From Bacillota bacterium (GTDB lineage: Bacteria > Bacillota > Bacilli > Alicyclobacillales > Alicyclobacillaceae), in contig JAKADF010000249.1 in assembly GCA_021820805.1 (NCBI GenBank), positions 1 to 5,769 on the forward strand: a stretch of DNA of 5,769 bases, in the 5' to 3' direction. Shown here piece by piece: positions 1-5,342 of the stretch (position 1 is the stretch's first letter; each line of letters starts with the position of its first letter). The position numbers were made by a program, and so were the translations under genes. The notes under the pieces were generated by a model. That model did not search any database. It worked only from the letters and a program-made list of their open reading frames with translations, and was not told the DNA's origin.

Positions 1-593
1 ACTGCTTTAAACTTAAGGTCAAATTTTTTAGCTATATCAATCAGTACTGGTACTGCACTTCGCATTCCAACTGAATTTACTTCTTCATCGGGCACCGTTA
101 AGAGCAGAATATTCCCGGGGAATTCCCCGTGACATGCTCGTTCAATCATGGATATATGTAATGCAAGACCGCATTTCATGTCCATCGTACCTCTGCCAAA
201 CAGCCAATTCCCAGTTTGTATGTCCTGTTGTACTTCTTTCGGCAGGGTATCTTTTGCATCGTAAAATATCTTAGTCAGTTTTTTTGCGGAAAAGGCTTCC
301 TCTTTCCACGCACCGTAATCTTCCACACCAACAACATCAAAGTGGCTCACTAAAATCAAAGTATCTTGTATATTGTCATTTTCCTTTACTAGTGCAGTTA
401 CGAAAAAACGTCCATCACCAGTTGGGGATAACTGCAAATGCTCTGGATGTTGTTGAAAATACGGCAATGTGCCTATTTGTTCGACTAGGTAATTTGGCAG
501 ATTTATCTCAGCATTTGAACCTGTCACGCTCGGAATACTTACGATATCACACAACAAGTCCTGTAATTGTTCCTTTGTTTCCCACTTTCTCAT
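1..593 (-). CDS. rocB: RocB-like M20 family metallopeptidase, N-terminal part (3' end outside window)
   Basis: The reading frame is open from ATG at 593-591 to the left edge, giving 197 residues of a protein family that usually has about 550. The start is supported by GAGGGG at 603-608, nine bases upstream. M20 metal-site motifs are visible: SHFDVV around residues 83-88 (His84, Asp86), GRGTMDMK at 133-140 (Asp138 as the likely bridging ligand) and the acidic pair PDEE at 168-171. The stretch VGVEDYG after the His motif and the insertion before GRGTMDMK are typical of the RocB branch, cytoplasmic proteins linked in Bacillus to arginine use. The actual substrate of this branch is not settled, so the symbol states family only. 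No signal peptide is seen. The gene is transcribed away from the binding-protein gene and has its own sigma-A-like promoter at 651-679. I see no sigma-54 (-24/-12) site of the kind that drives the Bacillus roc operons, so regulation may differ from the model. Confidence 0.88.
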   Translation of the reverse strand, partial: MRKWETKEQLQDLLCDIVSIPSVTGSNAEINLPNYLVEQIGTLPYFQQHPEHLQLSPTGDGRFFVTALVKENDNIQDTLILVSHFDVVGVEDYGAWKEEAFSAKKLTKIFYDAKDTLPKEVQQDIQTGNWLFGRGTMDMKCGLALHISMIERACHGEFPGNILLLTVPDEEVNSVGMRSAVPVLIDIAKKFDLKFKA

Positions 594-650
594 TCTGGGT
601 AACCCCTCATTTACATTTCTATCTATCAAAATCACAAACCAACTTTGATT

Positions 651-679
651 ATTCTATACCATTCATTTGAATCTGTCAT
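651..679 (-). promoter_or_regulatory. Sigma-A-type promoter of the RocB-like gene
   Basis: On the minus strand ATGACA (679-674) is followed by exactly 17 bases and TAGAAT (656-651), each 5 of 6 to consensus. Transcription would start near 644, leaving a leader of about 50 bases. An inverted repeat TTCATTT-N13-AAATGAA (662-688) spans the -35 box and could be an operator. The assignment rests on consensus matching only. Confidence 0.6.
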
Positions 680-716
680 TGAAATGAAACAAATGTGATT
701 TTTTATATTTATACAC

Positions 717-745
717 TTGACTGCATTTTTAAAAGTGTTTAGAAT
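717..745 (+). promoter_or_regulatory. Sigma-A-type promoter of the substrate-binding protein gene
   Basis: TTGACT (717-722), a 17-base spacer and TAGAAT (740-745) match the housekeeping consensus at 5 of 6 positions in each box. An A/T-rich tract lies upstream at 690-713. The predicted start near 752 gives a leader of about 130 bases. That leader contains a perfect 10-base palindrome ACAAGCTTGT (763-772) and a 6-base inverted repeat TTCTAG/CTAGAA (812-831). I do not recognise a riboswitch or T-box in it. Confidence 0.65.
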
Positions 746-880
746 GCCAATTAGCTCTTCAAACAAGCTTGTCTTAAGCCGAGTTTTGTTATCGTTTTCT
801 GAATCTATCTCTTCTAGGAGTAAAACTAGAAATAATAAATAGGGAAGCCGCACTCAAATAAACTACACGGGGGTTACACA

Positions 881-1726
881 ATGAAAAAAGCAATGATTAT
901 AGGAATACTGCTTACGCTTGGTACGTCCTTAGCAGGCTGCGGTGCATCAACGGCTGCAAACAATAATTCAAGTGCTAATACGGGCACAAGCACTGGCGCA
1001 AGCATAAACAAGCAAGACACAATAACAGTTGCAACAAGCCCAACTTACCCGCCATTTGAGTATTTAAAAGACAATAAGCTTACAGGCTTTGACATCGCAA
1101 TGATTCAAGATATCGCTAAGATTGAAAATTTGAAAGTTGAGTTTAAGACAACACCATTCGACGGTATCATTCCAGCACTTCAATCCGGTCAAGTGGATGC
1201 ATCTGTTGCAGGTATGACCATTAAGCAGACGCGTCTTGAAGCTGTAAATTTTTCAAATGCATATTATAAATCGGGTTTGTCTATCCTAACCAAAAATGGC
1301 TCGAATATTAAAAACTTAAATGATCTAAAAGATAAAATTGTCGCTACCGAAAAAGGAACGTCATCTGTAGATCTGCTTCAAAAGAATGGAATCAAAAATG
1401 TTAAGCAATACGATTATATGAACGATGCCTATAATGCACTTGAAAATGGCGGAGCGGATGCTGTTGTATTTGACAATCCCTCCAACATTTTATTCATGGC
1501 TTCACACAAAGACGTACACATTGTCGGCGGACTGTTGACAGGTGAATACTACGGAATCGCTGTGAATAAAAAAGAAACTGACCTGCTGAGCAAAATTGAC
1601 GATGGTCTAGAGAAGATTCAAGCAAACGGCGATTATGCAAAATTGTTCGATGAATACTTGTCAGGTGACAAAAATGGCATGGTAAAAGGAACGGTCTCCC
1701 CTAAGTCTGTTGCAATTTCAGGGTAA
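881..1726 (+). CDS. Amino-acid ABC transporter substrate-binding lipoprotein (SBP_bac_3 family)
   Basis: This 281-residue protein starts with a lipoprotein signal peptide: MKK, a hydrophobic core, and lipobox LAGC at residues 17-20, so Cys20 is the likely lipidated residue. A Ser/Thr/Asn/Ala-rich linker (21-43) tethers the binding domain, which runs from about 47 to 262. Family hallmarks are SPTYPPFE (53-60), LTGFDIAM (67-74), the TR..AVNFSNAYY block with Arg118, expected to bind the ligand carboxylate, and ADAVVFDNP with Asp198, expected to bind the amino group. It should sit on the outer face of the membrane and deliver a polar amino acid to an ABC permease; the amino acid cannot be told from sequence. 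The ATG is preceded by GGGGGT (869-874), a wobble form of GGAGGT. No permease or ATPase gene follows: the next gene, 296 bases on, is unrelated. The protein is therefore either an orphan binding protein or works with a transporter encoded elsewhere. About 20 residues extend beyond the usual domain end. Confidence 0.93.
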   Translation: MKKAMIIGILLTLGTSLAGCGASTAANNNSSANTGTSTGASINKQDTITVATSPTYPPFEYLKDNKLTGFDIAMIQDIAKIENLKVEFKTTPFDGIIPALQSGQVDASVAGMTIKQTRLEAVNFSNAYYKSGLSILTKNGSNIKNLNDLKDKIVATEKGTSSVDLLQKNGIKNVKQYDYMNDAYNALENGGADAVVFDNPSNILFMASHKDVHIVGGLLTGEYYGIAVNKKETDLLSKIDDGLEKIQANGDYAKLFDEYLSGDKNGMVKGTVSPKSVAISG

Positions 1727-2022
1727 AAATAAAAAGCATATTTTGAATTTGAAAGGTTTAAGAATTTGGGATAAGATGGGAATGGTTTTAAGCAACTGCT
1801 GCTCCCATCTTCCTTATCTCTAACTAGTTCACGCGTCTCACCTACTTCTCAGTACCCATCTTTTACTTATTCAGAGTAGCTTGTCCTTCCTACGCTTCAT
1901 CCCCCGAATTAGTCTTGTGAGTCCAACTTTAAAAATGAGATTATTTATGTACACAACAGATGGTTCGCAAAAATCTAAAATGCAATGAATACAGGCTTAC
2001 TCTTAAGAAAGAGGGTGCCCTG
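1727..2022. other. Intergenic region between binding protein and GNAT-like gene
   Basis: No convincing gene lies in these 296 bases. The first part is A-rich and leads into the hairpin at 1768-1820. The middle (about 1820-1920) is pyrimidine-rich on the plus strand with no ribosome binding site or recognisable product on either strand. A weak promoter guess for the next gene is TTGTGA (1915-1920), an 18-base spacer and GATTAT (1939-1944), only 4 of 6 in each box, and I do not call it. Confidence 0.5.
1768..1820 (+). terminator. Imperfect hairpin, possible transcription terminator after the binding-protein gene
   Basis: AAGATGGGA (1773-1781) pairs perfectly with TCCCATCTT (1803-1811). The stem continues outward, after a 4-base bulge (1812-1815), with GGGAT (1768-1772) against ATCTC (1816-1820), including one G-U pair. 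The loop is long (21 bases) and the 3' side is pyrimidine-rich but has no true T-run, so as an intrinsic terminator it is weak. It could instead protect the 3' end of the messenger. Confidence 0.4.
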
Positions 2023-2502
2023 ATGCAAGGATTCGCAAAGGACAATGAGCTAACAATTGAATGGCTTCGTGTGAATACCATGCACCGTGTATTACAAGAT
2101 ATCGTGAAACTTTGGGGGGAAAATCGAGGAAAAGAGGAAAATTTGAAATTAGGTTTAATTCATGCTGAAATTTGGATGGCTCAGCAAACACTGCAACCAT
2201 TCCCGCATATTTCAGTTGCAAAGAACAATGAAGGAACAATTGTCGGCATCATGTGCGGGGTTCCAATTTTCGACCATTTCTTCTTGCAGTACATGACAAC
2301 TCATCCCTTGTATTCTCATATCCGCAATGAAATTGAAGAACGCCTCATTGAGTCTGCAATTGATGAAAGTGCTTCACTCGGGTTTCGCGGGTGGGTAGCC
2401 TGTTCGCCAGCCCCAGGGGAGGAAACGTTTTGGCGCTCTCATGGATTTTTCAAACAAGATGACAGATTCTATAGACGTATGGGGTATTTTGCATCCGCTT
2501 AA
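2023..2502 (+). CDS. GNAT-like acetyltransferase-family protein
   Basis: ATG at 2023 is chosen over the in-frame ATG at 1960 because GAGGG (2011-2015) lies 7 bases before it, while the earlier ATG has no ribosome binding site. The product has 159 residues, a normal size for a GNAT protein. The fold is suggested by HISVAKNNEGTIVGIMCG (62-79), which looks like the paired central strands. A long helix (100-118) is followed by a strand RGWVACSP (122-129), and FWRSHGFF (137-144) is the usual C-terminal helix-strand (compare FYEKLGF) found in the family. The acetyl-CoA pyrophosphate loop R/QxxGxG/A is not recognisable where expected; the place is occupied by THPLYSHIRNEI (93-104). It may therefore bind acyl-CoA differently or be catalytically inactive. 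It is cytoplasmic, with no signal or membrane segment. It stands alone, and the neighbours give no hint of substrate. No clear terminator follows in 2503-2680. Confidence 0.7.
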   Translation: MQGFAKDNELTIEWLRVNTMHRVLQDIVKLWGENRGKEENLKLGLIHAEIWMAQQTLQPFPHISVAKNNEGTIVGIMCGVPIFDHFFLQYMTTHPLYSHIRNEIEERLIESAIDESASLGFRGWVACSPAPGEETFWRSHGFFKQDDRFYRRMGYFASA

Positions 2503-2680
2503 ATAACATGTAAAATACAGAACGTTACAGATTACTTTATACATTCGTCCATCATTTTCGCATTCATTTTTTTCTTTGAACAAAGCTGGACAGGCCCATT
2601 ATCTAACAAGATTCCGTTTAAAGATCATAGACCTGCCGTTTTACTATGAATCCTCTAGTATAAATATATTTATTTATCTT

Positions 2681-3880
2681 CTATTCCTCAACACGCTCCA
2701 GCAGAGTTGCAACACCTTGGCCAACTCCGACACACAGCGTCGCAAGACCATAACGGCTGCCTGTTCTTTGTAATTGGCGAGCCAAAGTTCCGACAATCCG
2801 AGCCCCGGAACAACCAAGTGGATGACCTAGTGCAATTGCCCCGCCGTAAGGATTGACCTTCTCTTCTGGCAAACCTAATTCACGAATACAAGCTAATGAT
2901 TGAGCCGCAAACGCTTCATTCAACTCAATCCAGTCTAGGTCATTTACAGTCAAGTTTGCGAGTTTCAGGACTTTTCGCGTTGCAGGTATAGGTCCAAGTC
3001 CCATCGTCCTTGGACTGACGCCTGCAGCAGCTGACGCAACATAACGTGCAAGCGGACGTAAGCCAAGTTCCCGGCCTTTCTTTTCGGATACTAACAATAA
3101 AGCTACCGCTCCATCATTAATACCGGAAGAATTACCTGCAGTTACGGTTCCACCCTCGCGAAACACTGTACGCAGTTTAGCGAGGGATTCGGGAGTGGTA
3201 TTCGGTCTTGGATGCTCGTCCTCTTCTACAATCCGTTCAGTTTTTCTGTCTCGTACGACAACAGACACAATCTCTTCAGCAAATATCCCCATGGCCTGAG
3301 CTGCTGCTGCTTTCTTTTGGCTGGAAAGAGCAAAGACGTCTTGGTCCGCGCGGGAGATGTGATAAAGCTCTGCCACGTTTTCAGCCGTTTCCCCCATACT
3401 TTCGAGCGGATACGGGAACTTGGGATTACCCATCCGCCACCCAAGCGTTGTATCCCACATCGTTTGGTTTCCACGTACATACTCCATTTCCGGCTTTTGC
3501 AACACGAGCGGTGCCCTTGTCATACTCTCTACCCCACCTGCAATCACCATCTCCATCTCACCAAGAGCAATGGCACGAGCGGCTTGGTTCACTGCTTCAA
3601 GTCCGGATGCACAAAGACGGTTCAATGTGACCCCTGGTACATTTTCTGGGAGACCTGCTAGAAGCACTGCCATCCTTGCTACATTTCGATTGTCTTCCCC
3701 CGCCTGATTTGCGCATCCTAAGAATACTTCATCTATCTGGGCCGGGTTAATACCAGTACGGTCAACTACCGTTTTGATTGTTAAAGCAGCCAAATCATCA
3801 GGACGTACATTTTTTAAAGCTCCTCCTTGACGGCCAAACGGTGTGCGTACATATTCTACTAACCATACATTTTCAGTCAT
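2681..3880 (-). CDS. Acetyl-CoA acyltransferase (thiolase), 3-oxoadipyl-CoA thiolase-like
   Basis: This is an intact thiolase of normal length: 399 residues from the ATG at 3880, or 400 from the adjacent ATG at 3883. AGGAG (3892-3888) lies 7 bases from the 3880 start and only 4 from the other, so 3880 is preferred. Numbered from 3883, the catalytic residues are all present: Cys91 in [10 protein letters not shown] (acyl acceptor), NEAF at 322-325, His354 in [11 protein letters not shown], and Cys384 in CVGVGQG. It cleaves a 3-ketoacyl-CoA with CoA to acetyl-CoA and a shortened acyl-CoA in the cytoplasm. The block [24 protein letters not shown] (56-79) and the MWDTTLGWR...[11 protein letters not shown] stretch (142-172) resemble PcaF/PaaJ thiolases for 3-oxoadipyl-CoA more than short-chain acetoacetyl-CoA thiolases. 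Substrate assignment is inference, because FadA-type enzymes share many of these features. It lies 54 bases downstream of the 3-hydroxyacyl-CoA dehydrogenase gene on the same strand and was probably co-transcribed with it. Confidence 0.93.
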   Translation of the reverse strand: MTENVWLVEYVRTPFGRQGGALKNVRPDDLAALTIKTVVDRTGINPAQIDEVFLGCANQAGEDNRNVARMAVLLAGLPENVPGVTLNRLCASGLEAVNQAARAIALGEMEMVIAGGVESMTRAPLVLQKPEMEYVRGNQTMWDTTLGWRMGNPKFPYPLESMGETAENVAELYHISRADQDVFALSSQKKAAAAQAMGIFAEEIVSVVVRDRKTERIVEEDEHPRPNTTPESLAKLRTVFREGGTVTAGNSSGINDGAVALLLVSEKKGRELGLRPLARYVASAAAGVSPRTMGLGPIPATRKVLKLANLTVNDLDWIELNEAFAAQSLACIRELGLPEEKVNPYGGAIALGHPLGCSGARIVGTLARQLQRTGSRYGLATLCVGVGQGVATLLERVEE

Positions 3881-3937
3881 CATGATTCTCCTGTCTTTTA
3901 TTAAATGTTTTAAATTTTTTACTTGCCCTTATTTCTT

Positions 3938-4806
3938 CTATTTCGTATAAGTGTACCAACCTTTCCCTGTTTTACGACCGAGCTCGCCTTTCTCAAACTT
4001 TTCTACAAGACTGGGTTTAGGAGCATCATCTGGATTGCCTGTTTCTTGGAAACGCTCCATCCGTACGAAATAGTTCACATCAATTCCAGTTAGGTCCATA
4101 AGTGCAAAAGGTCCAATCGGATGGTTGAGTCCCTTTGTGACAGCCGTATCGATGTCCTCTAATGAGGCGATACCTTTCTCATATAACGATACAGCCTCAT
4201 CCATCAGTGCACCAAGAATTCGATTGGCAATAAAACCGGAGATCTCCTTGTTCAAAACAATAGGCGTTTTCGAAAGTGTCTTCGCAAATTGAACAGTTGT
4301 ATCAACTGTTTCGTCTGATGTTTGTTCGTTTCGAACTACTTCCACAAGCTGCATTACTAATGCCGGATTGAAGAAGTGCATATTACATACACGATCCGCC
4401 CGATTTGTCACATCAGCCACTTTTGAACTAACAATTGTCGAGCTGTTCGTTGCCAAAATTGCATGCTGCGGCGCAAGTGAATCAAGCTCTTGAAATAAAC
4501 TGCGTTTAGCATCCAATTTTTCAACAATTGCTTCAATCACAAATCTGCATCATGCACCGCAGCCTGCAGGTTTTCTTCAAATGATAACTTTGAAAATGCA
4601 GCATCCACCTGCAGAGTCGTCAACCGTCCTTTTTTAATACGATTATCCATGTGCCCTTGGAGTGAAGCTTTTGACCTTACCAGTGCGTCTGAAACAACAT
4701 CCGCTAAAATAACGTCATATCCTGCGAGCGCACAAACCATTGCAATTTGCGAGCCCATCGCTCCAGCACCAATTACTGCAACTTTCTGGATTTTGTCTAT
4801 AGTCAT
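3938..4806 (-). pseudogene. 3-hydroxyacyl-CoA (3-hydroxybutyryl-CoA type) dehydrogenase, split by a one-base frameshift
   Basis: The enzyme oxidises 3-hydroxyacyl-CoA to 3-ketoacyl-CoA with NAD, the step before thiolase. The start is ATG at 4806, with AGGAGGT (4822-4816) nine bases upstream. The first frame ends at TGA 4539-4537 after 89 residues; the rest reads in another frame from 4540 to 3938. Family homologs have DADFVIEA here, and adding one T to GATTTGTG (4545-4538) restores it, giving one 289-residue protein of normal length. In that numbering the Rossmann motif is GAGAMG (13-18). The catalytic set is Ser123 (NSS), His144 (MHFFNP), Glu156 and Asn195, and the C-terminal helical domain is complete. 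No other stop or shift is seen, so the lesion is either very recent or a sequencing error. The second frame could begin at GTG 4540-4538, overlapping the TGA as GTGA, but the cut falls inside the NAD domain, so two working proteins are unlikely. Single-domain proteins of this type act on short acyl-CoAs or, as PaaH-like enzymes, on 3-hydroxyadipyl-CoA. Confidence 0.85.
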
Positions 4807-4878
4807 AAATTGCTGACCTCCTGACACCTTGCACCATTAATACAGTTTTTATTACAAATGTGAAACGATATTACACCC

Positions 4879-4892
4879 TTGTTACTTAACAA
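4879..4892. promoter_or_regulatory. Palindromic operator candidate for the dehydrogenase-thiolase unit
   Basis: TTGTTA and TAACAA form a perfect inverted repeat separated by 2 bases. On the minus strand it overlaps the proposed -10 box and start region of the dehydrogenase promoter, where a repressor site would be expected. It does not match the Bacillus FadR consensus (TGAATGA-type arms) as I know it. The binding regulator is unknown. Confidence 0.4.
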
Positions 4893-4918
4893 TACACATA
4901 GGTTAAAAACATCGTCAA
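4889..4918 (-). promoter_or_regulatory. Sigma-A-type promoter of the dehydrogenase-thiolase unit
   Basis: On the minus strand TTGACG (4918-4913, 5 of 6) is followed by 18 bases and TATTGT (4894-4889, 4 of 6). Transcription would start near 4882, giving a leader of roughly 75 bases before the ATG at 4806. The -10 is imperfect, as is common for regulated promoters. An alternative -10, TAATAT, lies further downstream (near 4868-4873) but lacks a good -35. Confidence 0.5.
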
Positions 4919-4958
4919 TAGTTTTAAGAAAACTTAGACTCTAATGCCACAACAGAAG

Positions 4959-4986
4959 CACTTATTACTAAACAAAACATATCGTA
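4959..4986 (+). promoter_or_regulatory. Sigma-K-like (mother-cell sporulation) promoter match upstream of the small membrane protein
   Basis: CAC (4959-4961), 16 bases, then CATATCGTA (4978-4986) fits the Bacillus sigma-K consensus mAC-N16/17-CATAnnnTA at every fixed position. A start near 4993 would give a leader of about 130 bases to the GTG at 5125. That leader contains a 12-base palindrome TTGGT-CA-ACCAA (5088-5099). No convincing sigma-A promoter for the small gene is seen; GATAAT at 5018-5023 has no matching -35. The rest of 4807-5124 has no other supported gene. Confidence 0.35.
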
Positions 4987-5124
4987 AAAGGATTATTTCG
5001 CTTCTAGTTAAAATAAAGATAATTAAAGGTTCTGACGACTTTAGAATATCACAATTCGCCATTCCATCAATCGTTCAAGCTGTTAAGTTGGTCAACCAAT
5101 CCAATGAGCGAGGAGGAGGAAAAA

Positions 5125-5262
5125 GTGCTGTATATTATCGCACTTATTCTTTTAGCGGCACTTATTACAACGACCTGCTATGTTGGCTACACCACAAATC
5201 GGCAAGATGTCACAATAACAGTACAGGACGCAGAAAACAAAATTGAAAACACACATTCGTAA
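5125..5262 (+). CDS. Small single-pass membrane protein, 45 residues, unknown function
   Basis: I do not recognise this protein. It begins with GTG at 5125 and ends with TAA at 5260-5262. The evidence for translation is AGGAGGAGGA at 5111-5120, an unusually strong Shine-Dalgarno tract ending four bases before the GTG; its first AGGAGG is 8 bases away. Residues 2-14 are almost entirely hydrophobic (LYIIALILLAALI), followed by TTTCYVGY and a polar tail (24-45) rich in Asn, Gln, Asp, Glu and Thr. This suggests a single membrane helix with a short, probably extracytoplasmic tail. Cys18 follows Thr-Thr-Thr and is not a normal lipobox. An in-frame ATG at 5104 would add MSEEEEK and make 52 residues, but it has no ribosome binding site and would place the Shine-Dalgarno tract inside the gene. 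Its stop codon sits in a long inverted repeat. A sigma-K-like promoter upstream, if real, would make it a sporulation protein. Confidence 0.6.
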   Translation: MLYIIALILLAALITTTCYVGYTTNRQDVTITVQDAENKIENTHS

Positions 5263-5303
5263 CATGTTTGAGCACCGACCACGGTGCTCATTCATGTTAC
5301 GAA
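5256..5303. terminator. 48-base near-perfect inverted repeat, likely terminator between convergent genes
   Basis: TTCGTAACATG (5256-5266) pairs with CATGTTACGAA (5293-5303), 11 of 11. After a symmetric TT/TT mismatch, TGAGCACCG (5269-5277) pairs with CGGTGCTCA (5282-5290), 9 of 9, around the loop ACCA. It lies between the end of the small plus-strand gene, whose TAA is in the left arm, and the minus-strand STAS gene. Read on the minus strand it is followed by TGTGTGTTTTC and further T-rich sequence, which suits termination of the STAS transcript. On the plus strand no T-run follows, so there it may act as an mRNA 3'-end stabiliser or weaker terminator. Confidence 0.65.
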
Positions 5304-5342
5304 CAATGTCGCCTACAGCCTGTATATAACTCTGTACCTGTA

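Noticed and set aside
632..853. 73-codon minus-strand frame with a hydrophobic start
   Set aside because: It begins with GTG without any ribosome binding site and covers both divergent promoters and the leader of the binding-protein gene. The hydrophobic look comes from AT-rich DNA.
746..880. Riboswitch or T-box in the 130-base leader of the binding-protein gene
   Set aside because: I find no SAM, lysine or T-box signature, only short unrelated palindromes.
1820..1960. Remnant of a decayed gene in the pyrimidine-rich gap
   Set aside because: An open frame of about 45 codons exists on the plus strand, but its translation resembles no protein family I know and it has no ribosome binding site.
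1960..2022. Upstream ATG extending the GNAT-like protein by 21 residues
   Set aside because: There is no ribosome binding site before 1960, while GAGGG stands 7 bases before the ATG at 2023.
2570..2590. Short repeat CTTTGAACAAAG near a T-run, as terminator for the GNAT-like or thiolase gene
   Set aside because: The stem is only 4-5 bases with a minimal loop, and the T-run lies on the wrong side for the plus-strand gene and in the wrong orientation for the minus-strand one.
3208..3707. Several open frames on both strands inside the thiolase gene
   Set aside because: They are shadows of a complete, strongly conserved thiolase and lack ribosome binding sites.
4859..4876. Possible catabolite-repression (cre) site around TGAAACGATATTACA upstream of the dehydrogenase
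   Set aside because: The central CG is one base out of register with the cre consensus and the two halves do not form the required palindrome.
4944..5246. 100-codon plus-strand frame
   Set aside because: It has no Shine-Dalgarno sequence, a composition that looks random, and overlaps the better supported 45-residue gene in another frame.
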